A stretch of 64,000 nt of DNA, taken from NCBI GenBank assembly GCA_018902385.1, contig JABSSW010000030.1:124001-188000 (forward strand). The letters run 5' to 3'. This document shows positions 45,395 through 58,399 of the stretch, in pieces. Origin of the DNA: Physcia stellaris (taxonomy: Eukaryota; Ascomycota; Lecanoromycetes; Caliciales; Physciaceae). A program made the position numbers and the translations under genes. How positions within the stretch are numbered: position 1 is the stretch's first letter; every line of letters starts with the position of its first letter. The notes below the pieces were generated by a model, which was given only the letters and a program-made list of their open reading frames with translations, was not told the DNA's origin and ran no database searches.

Positions 45395-45508
45395 GCGCAA
45401 GGGGTTAATGGGGCTTTTTATCGCTAGTTTTAGTGGAGAAGTTTAGACACGAGCAGTGAGGGAAAGGTTGCGGCCGTTTTTTTTTCTTCTTCTTTTTTTG
45501 GGTTACGC

Positions 45509-45901
45509 CTGTAGTCACTCCCTATTTTCTGCATCCCACTCCCCATTTTCTTACACACAATCTCATACCCTAATTCTACAACTACACCACCTATTTTGTA
45601 TGATGGTGATGAGGTGTGTCGCACGGCTAATCTCGTCGAAATTCTCGCGTCTTTCGCCTTCTTCATACAAGACAACATCAAGATTTGTGAAGACTGCATC
45701 GACAGTTTGTTCGCTCATTTCTTCGTCTTATCTTCGCATGTTTGCTGAGAAATCGAGGCCATTGAGTTATCCAGGGTACGCGGATGTGCGGATGTCCCGA
45801 AAATTCTCAGGGTTTGGCAAGGGTTGCGAAGTAGGATTAGGACAGTGGAGTGTGTGTAGGAAAATGGGGAGTGAGATGCAGAAAATAGGGAGTGACTACA
45901 G
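45509..45901. mobile_element. MITE-like foldback element (393 bp)
   Basis: Inverted ends of about 50 bp: the left starts ctgtagtcactccctatttt, and the right ends aaaatagggagtgactacag. Only a few mismatches separate them. The centre is non-coding. No clear target repeat. Confidence 0.65.
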
Positions 45902-45942
45902 TGAGAACCATTTTTTGCGGTGTCAAAAAGCTGCGCATCATG

Positions 45943-46086
45943 ATGATCGTGGGTCAGGACCTCACTAAGAGGCGGCCCCGAGTTTTAGTGAGGCTCCGGC
46001 TAAAGGGACGCCCCGGAGCTTACCTAGGGAGGTCCCGACTAGTTCTAAAGGGACGCCCCGAGTTCTAGTGAGGTTCCGTCCCACGA
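45943..46086. mobile_element. short TIR element, family copy 1
   Basis: Begins atcgtgggtcaggacctcac and ends with the inverted gtgaggttccgtcccacgat. The inside repeats ccccgag-ttctagtgagg motifs. About 144 bp. Confidence 0.55.
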
Positions 46087-46297
46087 TTAGCTCAATACTT
46101 ATCTGGATACACTTCCTTGATCCCATTCTCATTTGACGTGCCACATTAACACAAATTTACACAACCCCAACCTATGCGCCCGCGGACTATAGGACTATAT
46201 AATCGATCAACAAAACAAAATCACCAAAAGAGAAGGTTGGACGATGGCGAATGTGGGAAGTTCATCGGCCTATCTGTATTTTACTAGGCTTCTTTGA

Positions 46298-46416
46298 ATC
46301 GTGGGTCAGGACCTCACTAAACCTCGGGGCCTCCCTTTATTTAGTGAGGTATGGCGCTCAATTACCCTATCAATTGAAATATGACTAAAGGAAGGTCCCG
46401 AGTTTTAGTGAGGTCG
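46298..46416. mobile_element. short TIR element, family copy 2 (right end lost)
   Basis: Begins atcgtgggtcaggacctcac as in copy 1 and ends cccgagttttagtgaggtcg. The outer end is not seen, so this copy looks truncated. Confidence 0.5.
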
Positions 46417-47878
46417 TGCAGCCGGCGATTAAGGCTGGGAAGTCTTTGGTCTGAGGCATGTTTCTCAGGTGAGATAAATAGAGTATCTAGAACGGTCCTC
46501 GAGAGTACAGCTCTTGACGGGCTGTGGTTTGGGAGTGATGCAAGCGGCTGTTTTCTCTGATATCCTTTTGTTGGCGATTTGGTATGTGTTGGGCGGGGGA
46601 GGGGCTAGTAACAAAACCCTTCATAGCCTTGTCGTCGTACTTAGAAGACTCTTGTTGACTCGATTGAATACATGAACTATTATTTTTCTCGGTTCAGGCT
46701 CAAGGGCTAGTGTTTTCGAATGCATTGTCGATATCCTTCATGTGCCATTTGCGCACTAAGGCTCCCACCCCATTCCTCCTCGCTAGCAACCATCCCTTTC
46801 CCTCCCTTTCTCTCGATTACATCCATCCAGTAGTTCGGTTCTCGCTCTCAAGTACAATCGCCGAAAAGCCAAAACTGAGACTCCTTTCCCACCACCCTTC
46901 TCCTCGTGCTACTGGGATCGATACTTAAACCCAGATCTAAAGTCTCAATGCCAAACGATCCACGACGCTCCCGCCCTTGAGATTCACAGTATTGGGCTTT
47001 AAAGCTGGCTTGGAGCTTGGACATTCCTCTCCATTTTTAGCTTAGCGGTCGCACTTCGGTGATCTTTGGGGTTCTTTCAACTTCCTGGATCTGGTTGTAG
47101 GTGCCCGATGCTGTGCCTGGGTGCTCGTTTTGGATAAAAAAAAAATTTCCAGCTTGTATTTTAAGTCTCGACAGACAGCGGGGGCTCTCGATTGGGAAGT
47201 ACGGCGAGTGTTTTCTCGGAAGCGCCGCCGGCGTACGGCTGGATAGTCTGTTCTTCACTTCAACAGCGTCAGAGTTAAACCACAGGACTGGATAGGCGAG
47301 ATCTGCCCGTCCGTTGACATCTCCTATGCACTGGTGTGGCACTCTTTTGCTTAGGTATGATCGCAGATAAGAGGCATCCCTAGTCCGCCCTTAGATTACG
47401 CCCGGGCGCAGCCGCAGTCTACTAAGCTCCAGGCCGCCTCTGGGCGCTCAAAACAGAGTTGCAGTTTCCATCAGTGCATACTCGTAGCATAAATTGAATT
47501 AAAAAGACGATCGACCGTCCTCCTTCTCACATTGCTGTTCAGGACATAAACACAGTTTCTTTCTCTTGGCGGCCATGGTAGCTTGAAAGGGCGGAACAGC
47601 TATGATGGCGGGCGTGCCCTCCGTAGCCTGCTGCTCGAGGCTAGTGATATCCTCATTGGAGCAGGTGTGGATTTGTAACAGTGAGACCGAGAATACCAAA
47701 GCTGATAGCCCCAAGATGAAGAAGAGGCCTGCTTAGTTGCCATGAGGGTCGACAGTTGAACTGGCGGGAACTGATGCTCCTTCGTCGAGTTATTTAGGGC
47801 CGTTAGTCTTGAACAGTCTTGCCACAGTGGCAAAGCAGAAATCATCATTGGAAAGCTGCAGAGTGTGTTGCTCCCTCC

Positions 47879-49813
47879 TCAACTCCACCTCGCACCAAAG
47901 TACGCCACACCCAACTCTCGACAGACTTTCTCCCCAGCCTCTATAAATGGGTTGGGACCTGAGATATATACCCAAACCTTCTCGCTAGGCATATTCTCAC
48001 AAGCGTCGGTGATAGCCTCTTTTGCATCGAGCCGTTGACGACCATTCCCGGTAAGATGAGGTCGGACTTCCAGGCCAGGGGTGGTTTTCTGGAAAAATGG
48101 CAAATCGATAAAGTCCAGTTCGCGTACACTCCAAAGTACTACACATCGTTTCCAGGTATTTTCAGCTGATATAGGCACTGCTGTGTGCTTGGTTGATTTT
48201 GCACTATATGCGGCGGCGATGGCGATGGCTCCACTGATCCCTGTGCCTGCAACCAGGCAAATGACTGTCTCATAGCTTGCTGGATTAGCGGGCGTGAAGT
48301 AAGGTCCTTCGAGGCGAAGGGTGGTATGATAAGTCGGACGAAAAAGCCGTTGAAGCTGACTCTCTGAATCCGCTGCGTTCGGTGATGAGGGCTGAACACT
48401 GACCGATTTTTCGTCGACAAGACTTGCCAGCTTATTAGTCCACTGCTTGCTCAGCTTCCCTTTGCGTGGCTGGCCCTCTCCGGTATTTGAGAAGTTGTTA
48501 TTTTCACTTTTCCGGAAGAGAAATTGTATCAAGATGGTTTGATCGTTCCAGGCGATCAGCTTCTCTGAGGTGTGACTTGGCAAAGCGACTTTCTCCGACG
48601 CGAGATATGTTATTGTGGTAAACGGATGAATCTCTCGAATCGATGATTCCGTGTGATGAATATGGAAATGTGCCAAAGGCGAATGGCATGCACATCCATC
48701 TAATCGCCGCCGGGGCAGAGGTACAGTGAGACTATGGACTTAGTCAGTTACGGTTGAAGCCTAGCTCCACTCAGATGTCTCTTACCAAAACCATCCTTTA
48801 CCGATCGCCTCAAGCTTGCTGTCCATCTTCCCATTCAACTCATATATACGCATACCCCAGTCTAATATCCACATGGCTAAACCCGGAGCAGTACAATAAA
48901 ACATCGTACTTGCATGCAGGCAGATGACGATGACAGCCACAATGCTCAGCAGATGTGTAAAATAAAAGACATTGAAATGCTTCCGTCTGATGAAGGGGAA
49001 TGTTGTCATGAAAATTATAAACATGATGAATGTTGCGCAAAGCCCCGTGAAGATTAGAGAAGCTCTCCAGATACCAAGCGAGGAATTGGCTCCTGGCCAT
49101 ACTTCATTGTAGAGGTATGTAGGATTTAGAAGTGGAAAGATGAAACGGGTCAGGTCCGAATCCCGGTAGTAAACAGCAGTCCAGGCTGCATATATGAGTC
49201 CATGAACAAGTACCAGAATGAAAAGAACGTATGCCTGTATCATGTGAAACGTGAATGTCGTTGACGCCGACAGCCTGAAGAAAGAAGCCAGAGCACTATT
49301 CCGAGCCACTGGAAGTAAGACCATGCCCATAGTCACATCCGCGTAGTGTCCAGTCAATGCAACCGCAGCCAGACGATTGTTACCTCGAGAGAGCCCACCG
49401 TGCTGGCCTCTGTTGACAAAGTAATCTTGGAGACGGAGCCACCATATGCCCGTGACGATCCCGTACAAGGTCATAACCCATAATATGACCAAGGCACCGC
49501 TGATCGTCAGTCGCTTACCGAGAACAGGAAGTTGACAAGTACTTATCTGCCTCTGTAGCAGAAGTCGTATGGATGGTCGGAACGCGCGCAAGGCAAGTAC
49601 TGTCACCGAGATGGAGATCCAGCAATACCACACCACAACGTGCAGCCGTGCCTGAAGTGGGAATAACCATTCGCCACATACTCCGGCATAGCAATGATGA
49701 TTGGACCGAAAGGTCAAGGCGATGGACAACCCGAAGCAGATGATAAGGCTACCTGTCAAGGGCCACAAACAGGTCCGTGGGGTGATTCTTTTCAGCTTCA
49801 TCTTTTTCAACAC
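47879..49813 (-). CDS. ferric reductase-like transmembrane protein
   Basis: Exon 1 is 49813-48786 and exon 2 is 48731-47879; a 54-nt intron gives 626 aa. Exon 1 holds several membrane helices and the heme-binding histidines of a ferric reductase-like domain: LTGHYADVTMGM, FHMIQAYVLFILVLVHG and FTHLLSIVAVIVICLHAS. After the splice, CACHSPLAHFHIHHTESSIR and REIHPFTTITYL form the FAD-binding loop (HPFT). VAGTGISGAIAIAAAY is the NAD(P)-binding glycine motif and VWVYISGPNPFIEAGEKVC the C-terminal one. It should move electrons from cytosolic NAD(P)H across the membrane to iron or another acceptor. The true start may lie upstream in another exon. Confidence 0.8.
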
Positions 49814-51346
49814 GGTTGATGGACCAAATGCGATTCGCAGGTCATCTTACGCAGCAGCTATTGAAGATGACAATATTACGACAAGACAGCTTCCAGACCC
49901 ATTAGACGTAGAGGAAAGGCATTACCACGTCAGCTCGTTGGCAGCAAATGAAAGCTTGATACATAATGAACCAAAACGGTGAATATAATGTACTTACTGA
50001 AAGAAAGGAAGAAAGAAAGAACAAAAAAAAAGAAAGAAAAATAGGAAGTGGGACCAGCGAACGATGTGACAGTAAATTGAATTCAATGGAGAACGATGGA
50101 ATGATGGAAGATACTGGCGCGCCTCGAGATGTGCGCTTTACTGCACGGAACAGAACGCCACCTAGCTGCTAACCTCCATCCAGACACTGGTCGAACTCGA
50201 GGAGTCCCAATCGGGACTTTCTCTTGTGCACTTGGCCTTAATGGTCCAGCCACTTCTGCTCGACAAATCGATGTGGTTAGCGAACAGCGATGGTTGACGA
50301 TGGCGCGCAGTGCGCGCATGGATAGCGTAACGTTTTCGGGATTCACGTCTTCCGACGGAGAGTCATCAAATCATCGCACGAATCCTGCACGATGCTCGAT
50401 TCCCTTACGGCCGCAACTGATCATGGGGTTGTGAATCTCATGATGAAGGATTGCGGAGATGCGAAGACCACAAGACGTGATCATTGGACGTGATGGAGAA
50501 TTGAAGAAGACGACTTGCAGTCTGCAGAAACTGAACCCATTGAGGCCCTGAGGGGTCCGATGCTTAGTCAATGCTCTTGGCAGGACCAGCCAATCAAAGC
50601 AGATCATCAAAAGAGCGCATTGGAGGCTTAGAAGGAACTGGAATTGTAGTTCTATGCAAGATGCTGTTCGACAAGATTTTCCTGGTTCGATCAATCAACA
50701 AATGCTCCTCTACTCAAATCCAGGGATATTGCATCGAGCAACAAGTTTCAGAAAGCCGTACATAAGGAATGTGGGAGACTGAGCTTACGTGTGCGGCACA
50801 AGAAATCCTTACCGCGAATTAGCCAAGCGAGAAAGATTTGACCGAATTGCCAAGGTAGAACTCGAATTCTAATTGTCAAATCTAAGAGCGGTAGACTTGT
50901 AATCGGTGCTGTTCGTTTGTGTTTTCTTTCTCCCCGAGCTTACGCGTAACAATTTCGGAAAAGATGATAGTCGTCCTTCGCAAACTACTCTAAGTGAAAC
51001 GCCTGATGTGTATCTTAACTCTGTAGCTAGAGCTTAGACAGAAATGAGCAGCGTAAAGTGAATCGCCGTCCGAATATCAAGTGGAAACTAGCGAAAAACA
51101 AAGGTGAGTGCACGGAGAGATATCTGTGCCGGAGTTATTTCGGCATTAAGGCTACAAGTATTCTACGCTTATCCCCAAAAAGGTTTTCTTGCCGCTCTCT
51201 GTCGATTTTCTACATAACGCATTAGCAACATGTTACCAATCCCTTGGCTGAGAGCTTCATCACTAACTAAAATTATATTCAAACCTGCCAGTAAGATACT
51301 CGTACATCCAACCCTCTTCCCCCACCAGTGCCACCACCGTTCCCCC
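49814..51346. other. intergenic, A/G-rich stretch near 50,000
   Basis: A purine run (gaaagaaagaacaaaaaaaa) lies at about 50,005-50,040. Frames on both strands lack domains. Nothing else is recognised. Confidence 0.4.
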
Positions 51347-53219
51347 TCACGCCGCCGTCGCCAAACTCAATAACCGCCCGAAATCCGGAACTCCCAGCCC
51401 CGTAACGGGATCCCACCCCTTCGTCGCATTCCAGCTGGCATACGGGATGACACTACCTCCCTGTACCGGCTGGCCGGTCTGTCCATTGGTCCCGGTACAG
51501 CCCACACTGCCGCCCCCAGTGATATCTGTGAGACCGCTAAGGCCAGTGCTGTAGAGGAAGGGGTTCAGGAAGCCGAGGGGCTTGAGGCCTTTAGCGAGGC
51601 GGGCGTCGTTGAGGAGACCAATGATCCCTGCGAATACAGGGCAAGCGGCGGATGTTCCACCAGAGCGGGTGAGGGCGTTGTTGGTGTAGACTGCGTAACT
51701 GGATGGTGAAGCACGACTCTTAGCATTTGATGGCTCGACTGCAGTGCTGGGGTGGGGAGGAAAAGAGGGAATTGAGGAAATCTTACTCAGGGGTCAGGCT
51801 GTGTGCCGATACATCAGGGAAGCCGCGGCCGCTGCTGTTGAAAAAGGGCTTGTAGTAAGCAAGCGTTGCCTTGCTGATGCCGTTGCTCAGGTAGTTCGAG
51901 ACGGCAGACGCTTGGTAGGATGGTTGGGCAAAGTAGTCGCTGAACCCACCCGAGCCAGCATTCCAAGCTACTTCGGGGTTGATGGATTGAGTGCCGCCAA
52001 CAGAGGTGATGAATGGGCATGTACCTGGGAACTGAGGTGTAAATTGCGGAGTCTTCTTACCATCATTCGACTGGCATGGTGCGCCAACCCCAGTGTCGCC
52101 GGATGATTCGAGCACCGAGATACCGCGTAGTCCCAATTGACCGATCATGTTACAGACGCGAGTAGCATACGCTGGCGGTACGGTCTGCTCATCGTCACCA
52201 TACGAGTTCGAGATGACCTGGGGCAGCTTGCTGTTGGGTTGCGCAAGCAAGTAAGTGTAATAGTCTAGGTAGGGTTCATTAGTATTTTGAGCTGCAGTTG
52301 GCTCATCAAGATTCGGAATGAAAGGCGGTGAGCCGCCCGTGATATAGCTGACGATGGGCAGTGGATGGCTAATACCAGCAATGTATTGCACGTCGAGGTT
52401 CGCCTCTCCGTGACGATTACTGATACTTTGGTCATTGGTGCCTCCATTGATGAGTTGAACCGAGAAACCTTGGCTTGGAATGCCGTACTTTTGTTCGAAT
52501 AATGAGAGGTCTTGAGTCCGGGCGGATTGATTCAAGAAGCTGCCAAAGGCCACAGTGCTATTAGTCTTTCCTGTTGGGGTGTAGTTGATCTTGTATATCT
52601 GCTTCAGGCACGCGGGGGTTATCGAGGTCCGACAGCTCGCATCAACCTGGCGAGACTCAAGCGGAGCCTTGTCTGGGGATATGACAGGGGCCTGGGGAGA
52701 AGTCTTTCCAAAAAAGGTGGTCGGTGAAATGAGATCGATGTGTGGGACTAATGAGTCTGGTACTGAGTATTGCTTCGTTCGTAATTTGGTAACGCCTTGG
52801 TTCTCATAGTAGGCAAATTTGGTATTAAGCAGCTTATTCGCCGTACCCACGTCAGTTGCGAATGTCACCCAGTGCCCATCGCTGTGTATCATAGTAACAC
52901 CTGCTTGCTTTAGCCACGAGGTGACTGCTTTTTCTGTTCCGGCGCCTGGTTTTAGGAGAGCATCAACCTCTTCTTTTTCCATATGGTTTCCATACGAGGG
53001 GTGACCAGGCGTAGACACCTCGTAGATTAAGGAATGAAGTTTGTCGAGATTTTGCTGCTGAAGACCAATTTGCAGTCCAATTGTACTCTCTTCCGCTGGA
53101 TATCCAACGTGGGTCCATCCATGTGGAAGTGCCGCCAGGCTCTCATGAACAGCGGCAAGGGAAGGAATGATTAGTAGAGAGCAAAATGCCGTTGCAAACA
53201 AGATAGCGCTGGTATGCAT
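51347..53219 (-). CDS. sedolisin (S53) / tripeptidyl-peptidase, secreted
   Basis: Exon 1 is 53219-51787 and exon 2 is 51698-51347, giving 594 aa; intron GTAAGA...TCCAG. The signal peptide is MHTSAILFATAFCSLLIIPS, chosen over an ATG eight codons upstream. A pro-domain with LYEVSTPGHPSYGNHMEKEE-like sequence follows. Catalytic Glu and Asp sit in RHGEANLDVQYIAG, the oxyanion Asp in LESSGDTGVGAPC, and the nucleophile Ser in SGGTSAACPVFAG in exon 2. The C-terminal calcium region is seen in LTDITGGGSVGC and GWDPVTGLG. All key residues are present. The family works at acid pH outside the cell and releases tripeptides or cuts internally, fitting extracellular protein use. A ProA-like endopeptidase is possible. 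Confidence 0.9.
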
Positions 53220-56200
53220 AGTGAACAAACTAGAATCAAACAAGGATAGAACTGGCTGCGCTAGCTAGGAGCTTTAGGGAGTTGGCTTACACGAGAGGGA
53301 ATGGAATCAAGGAGAATAAGGATGCATTTTATATTGAAAGGAGGGTCTGGTCATTTAGAGCGAACACTCCCTCCGTCTCTCGTTCTGGCAGGTCACTAAG
53401 AAGATAGGAATCTTGGGCGGAGACAGAATTAAAAGGCCACTGATGGGGACAGAAGCCGTTGGCACAAAACCCCGCATCTGCATCATTAACAGTGTAAGGG
53501 ATCAGATACTATTGATTGGTCGATCCGGATAGCCATTCATAACATTTCCGAGATAGCATGCCTAGCCCTCTCGGTGTATATTATGACTGGCCTGCACTTT
53601 GTCATCCTGCACGGTCGCGGTCGTATTGTTCATTCAGGCTGGTAGTAAGCCGGAGGTGGTGCGGAGTGATGGGCCTTGCATGAACGATAAGACGTTGCCG
53701 AGATGACGCACATAACATTGTCGTTTTCGCTCTTGTGGCCTCAATAATATCGGGCAACTTGATAGGCAGGTTGACTGAGGAGGAAGGAGGTTTAGGTGGA
53801 TAGAAAAGTGCCGAGGAACCGAAGGGCGCCAGTCTAGATGTGGTACCTCGTAGGTGTGCCAAGAGTGCATCCATCGGCCCGGAGAAACCCGCATCGGTTA
53901 AATTCGGTTTGCTTAAGGATCTCCAGCTGGTCGCAGACTTCCTTCAAGCCAATCTATCGGGGACTTAAGGCTACCTCCGAAGTCAAGCTAGCTTACCTGT
54001 AACTTGATCGGTTGATAGGACCTGTCAAGAAGGTGATCTGGTCTGTGCCAAGGTCACTTTTGCCTGTCTGCGTTCGCCATCCAGATGCGCCGAAGCAGTG
54101 GCGCTAGCATGTGGAGGATATCCATGGAATTGACGCGGATAAGCCGAAATGCTGCTCCTATGACACACTCATGTTAGCTTGGAGATACTCGGGTTTCTGT
54201 TGTATGAGGAGTCGTCAACGAAGACTCCTACGAACGTCCGCTCATCCATGAGCAAACTACGAATAGAGGGAGACTGAACAAGTCTAGTCTCCTATAGTAA
54301 CATTCAGTCCATACTAATGAACGGGGAAGGAGCGTTAAGCTCGTCTTCTGGAGAGCCAATCGCCAGAAGAGCCTAATTCGTGTTTGGGTCATATTCCTGC
54401 CACATCAGCAGCGTTGAAAAAGAATCCTTCAACGTCCCAGTCTGAGGAAAAGTTCCAGATGGCTCCTTTGGGAAGAGGACAGATCACAGATTAGGAAGCA
54501 ACGTACCTGCAGGTATACTCGAAATCTGCGTTCTCTAAGTTTCCTCGCGCTCACCTGCAGCATTTATCTTGGCCGAAAGCGCTTCCATCAGGCCACAGAA
54601 AGCTCATACCCTGCTTTTTCAGCCTTTAGTAACGACTTTAGATACGAAGACATACTGTGTGTCGGCCCAGCAGTGGCCCGATTGGGATGGCAGAAATTGA
54701 TCTTCCAGGCTGCCTTGACGCGACTAAAGCCAACTCGCGGAAGTTCCGGTTACGAGACACACATGGTTCTCCTGGAGCGGAGCAAAGAAAGACAAGCCTG
54801 CTTTACCCTGGCATTGGAATCTACCGGAGCGTAGTGATGCTGGTGAGTCTAACCCTTGAACGTAGTCGTTCTATCTGTAGGATGGCCGCAAATATTGATG
54901 AGCTTGTTGGTGGCAATTGACTCCGTGGTATACACACAGGTGATTGTACCTTCCTCGTCCGTATGCTCAGGGACTTCGGCAGAGACACCATACCTGTCGA
55001 TGCTTCTCATACATTTGATCCGAGTCGGAATCATCGACTCGTAACGTCCACTTGGCCGCGTATCAACGGTGCTGCAGTGTATCTAACTTTTGAATGGATG
55101 AAAGGGCCGGCACCAAATGGTGGATGGATGAAAGTCGACGACAAGCTACCCGTGTTGATACTACCATCGAGGAGCTTGATGAGATTCTATTGGGCTAATG
55201 ATGTGGTCAAATTCGAGGACAATTGGAGCAATCAGACAACAGTTATGCGAAGGAATATCTAGCTATCAGTCAGAAATTATGTTTAGCTTGGAGATTGAGG
55301 AATTCGAATTGTATTACTGACTTTTTGTAGTGGGGCTTGGGAACATGCTGCTGCGAAGGTGGTGTATCGCATGATCGGTTCCAACGGCTGTTGTTCTTCG
55401 AGTCCCAAGATTCTCGTGTGGCTTATAGGTTATCGCTGCTTGTCGGCCACTTCCAAGGTCAAAGGTCGCCTATATTAATTATGAAGACAGTTTGAAAGGC
55501 TATGAATTAACGGCACTAACAACATCATGTTGTTAAACCCGTAGGGTCCATCTGATCTGGATCGAGATGTGTTTGATAAGCTTAGGGAAGACGTGTGAGC
55601 TCTTCGATAGCAACCTTTATAGATAGGGAGCGACCAGCTATTCCTATTCGAAGCGGCAAAGAAGGATAAAGAGGAAAACAGATAACGGATCAATGGCGAC
55701 CTACACGGTCCAGCGAACACAGGCCTTATCCAGGATATTCCAATGGAGACAATCTCCGCCTGAAACACCATTTTGAACTGTGTAGCGCCAGGTAACAGAA
55801 GAGATAAGTGTTTGACCATATATCTCCAACAGTGTAATCGCGCCTGAGGGTTTTCTTGTTCGGAGAAATGATGCCGCGAACTTAACCCACGTAGCTATTG
55901 CCGCGAGCCGCGACACATTCATAGGTGTGGGGGTCCGTTTGTGGTCTCTGGAGGATATTCATCCTAGAGTTATGACGCATCTTCATCTTTGATGTTGTTG
56001 TCATGGAAGTTCGAATCCCTAGATGTAACAGGAGCAGTGCATGAGCATGAGAATAAAATCTGGGGGCTAGAGCGATCGATGGACTTGATAAGATAAAAGA
56101 AGCAAGATTGTCGAATGGGCTACTGCAAGCCAGGACAATCCCAGCCAAAGTCACTGCAGGGTCTTCGGTGAAACTTGCACTTGTTACCAAAGGCACACAA

Positions 56201-56734
56201 GTCTAGTGACAGCCATGGCGCGGGCTGGACCAGTCCAGACGTTTGAACGACTTAACTATTGGGCCAACGAATGAAAGAACGGCCGCGGTGTCTCCGACTC
56301 TCCGTACTGTCAAACCTGATAGCTTACTTGCAATACATGATACTCTCGGCCATTGTGCGTATCATCTCCCTACCTCGAATAACCGTGAATTACCGTTTGG
56401 GCGCTTCTGGAATATGGAAGAATTGCTGTCCGGTAGCTGAGGCCGGCTTTGAGCGAGGCTTTCTTTGCTGTCTTATCAGCAGCCTTGTCATCTAGACCCA
56501 AAAGGCAGTCAAGGTACAGGCGTCAATTTCGCAATGGCCTCGCATCACACAGCTGCAGGCGCACTTCTTCAGAGGGAATGTAGCCTGCTTATGACCTTCT
56601 GGGCGTCTTGGCAGCTGCAGTAAGACGGTATATATGTCGGTAAGCCCCCGCCTTTCGAAGTGCTGTATCGAGTCTCCGGGCACGCGACATTTCCTTTGAC
56701 TATCGTAGCCCTTGTCCGTTCATATTTCGTCATA
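53220..56734. other. long intergenic stretch, possible unrecognised small genes
   Basis: About 3.5 kb without a convincing gene. A plus-strand frame at 54,657-54,920 and others at 54,856-55,262 have normal composition. A possible intron (GTGAGT...CTGTAG, 54,843-54,880) joins them in one reading, but no domain is recognised. No element ends seen. Confidence 0.3.
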
Positions 56735-58399
56735 ATGGGCAAACCAGAAGACTTCGGAGTCACCACGGGCGCCGATAAGCCGTACTTTGATCATGAAAAA
56801 GGCCCTAGGGCTGAACGGTATGGCTCAGCGGTCCTCGATGCTGGCGAGCTTGACGAGCTTCAACAGTCAACCAAGCGTGGCCTCAAATCGCGACATGCCC
56901 AGATGATTGCGTTAGGTGGAACTATCGGTACAGGTCTATTCGTGGGGAGTGGAGCAACGCTGGCTCGAGGCGGCCCTGCTTTCATCCTGGTCTGCTATAT
57001 CATCCTGACTATTCTGATCTTGTTCATCATCACTGCCATCACCGAGGTTGCTGCTCATCTGCCCGTTGCAGGCGGTACTATGTCCTACTTTGGCTTCAGA
57101 TATGTCTCCAGCAGCTTGGGATTCGCCATGGGCTGGCTGTACTGGTACTCGCTCGGCATTTTGGTACCCTACGAAATCACCGCCGCAGGACTGGTCATTG
57201 ACTATTGGGGTTCGCCTGTCAACGTCGGTGTCTGGATCACCATCTTCATCATTGTCATCGTCGGCCTCAACTTTTTCCCCGTATCTGTCTATGGGGAGAC
57301 CGAGTTCTGGTTCGCGTCGCTCAAGGTTATCATGATGATTGGGCTGCTCATCCTTTCATTCATCTTGTTTTGGGGTGGAGGGCCAAATCACCAAAGGCTG
57401 GGCTTTCATTTCTGGAAAGATCCAGGTCCAGTCAATACTTATCTCATGGTCGGAGATGCCGGACGAACAATCGCTTTCTTCTCGACATTAGTCCTCAGTG
57501 CCTTCCCATTCACCTTTGCTGCTGAGTTAATCGTCGTCACGGGCGGTGAGATGAAGAACCCACGACGAAACCTACCTATTGCGGCAAAGAGGTACATTTA
57601 TCGATTGGTTATATTCTACGTTGGCTGTGTGTTGGCCATCGGGGTCATCTGCTCGTCACAAGACGAAGCTCTGACTAGCAAAGGAGCTGGCGCTAAATCT
57701 GCTGCCTTCGTGGTTGGCATCAAAAATGCTGGTATTAAGGGTCTTGACAGCGTCATCAATGCAGTCATTATCATTTCGGCATGGTCTTCGGGCAACTCTT
57801 TCTTGTACATTTCCAGCCGATCCCTATACTCAATGGCCGTCGCTGGAAATGCACCAGCGGTGTTCAGGAAATGCACCAAGAACGGCGTACCGTACATGGC
57901 CGTCTTTGCTAGTGCTTTGTTCACACCTTTGGCCTACATGAACTGTGCCAGCAGTGGCTCGACTGTTTTTGCATGGTTCGTCAATCTTACAAACACCTCT
58001 GGCTTCATCTCTTGGATATGTTGCTGCATCGTTTATCTTCGATTCCGTAAAGCGTGCAAAGCTCAGGGATTCACCGATCTTCCATATCATTCCTGGATGC
58101 AACCATACGGAGCTTGGATTGCCCTTGTCATGTTCGTCATCCTGGTCCTGATCAATGGTTTTGACGTCTTCTTCCCTGGCCAATTTTCGGCATCATCTTT
58201 CCTTACCGCGTACATTGGGATTCCCATTTTCCTAGGCATCTACTTCACCCACCGTATTCTCCATCGACACGATACCTGGGCGCGTGATCCACTGGAGGTC
58301 GACTTGACTACCGGTCTCCAAGACATCAAAGACCAGGAGGTACCCAAAAAGAAGCATTACGATCACTGGTGGGAGTATGGCAAAGTGTTGTGGGAGTAG
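56735..58399 (+). CDS. amino-acid permease (YAT family)
   Basis: A single exon encodes 554 aa from MGKPEDFGVT. An in-frame ATG at 56,660 would add an odd apolar leader, so the later start is preferred. The signature after a hydrophilic N-terminus is RGLKSRHAQMIALGGTIGTG with LFVGSG, typical of fungal general amino-acid permeases. PVAGGTMSYFGFRYVSSSLG lies in the third helix region. About twelve membrane helices can be counted. FTFAAELIVVTGGEMKNPRR carries the conserved acidic and proline residues of the central loop. It should import amino acids with protons across the plasma membrane. The substrate range cannot be told. Confidence 0.9.
   Translation: MGKPEDFGVTTGADKPYFDHEKGPRAERYGSAVLDAGELDELQQSTKRGLKSRHAQMIALGGTIGTGLFVGSGATLARGGPAFILVCYIILTILILFIITAITEVAAHLPVAGGTMSYFGFRYVSSSLGFAMGWLYWYSLGILVPYEITAAGLVIDYWGSPVNVGVWITIFIIVIVGLNFFPVSVYGETEFWFASLKVIMMIGLLILSFILFWGGGPNHQRLGFHFWKDPGPVNTYLMVGDAGRTIAFFSTLVLSAFPFTFAAELIVVTGGEMKNPRRNLPIAAKRYIYRLVIFYVGCVLAIGVICSSQDEALTSKGAGAKSAAFVVGIKNAGIKGLDSVINAVIIISAWSSGNSFLYISSRSLYSMAVAGNAPAVFRKCTKNGVPYMAVFASALFTPLAYMNCASSGSTVFAWFVNLTNTSGFISWICCCIVYLRFRKACKAQGFTDLPYHSWMQPYGAWIALVMFVILVLINGFDVFFPGQFSASSFLTAYIGIPIFLGIYFTHRILHRHDTWARDPLEVDLTTGLQDIKDQEVPKKKHYDHWWEYGKVLWE

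Larger units (their letters stand above)
45395..47878. other. intergenic with three small TIR elements
   Basis: Contains the MITE-like elements listed separately. The rest, 46,450-47,878, shows only short frames. An intergenic stretch with ctaagctccagg-like normal composition lies before the ferric-reductase stop. Confidence 0.4.

Noticed and set aside
45456-45968. 170-aa plus-strand frame as a gene
   Set aside because: It runs across the foldback MITE and has no domain.
50129-50434. 101-aa plus-strand frame as a gene
   Set aside because: No domain, no signal, and equally long frames occur on the opposite strand of the same stretch.
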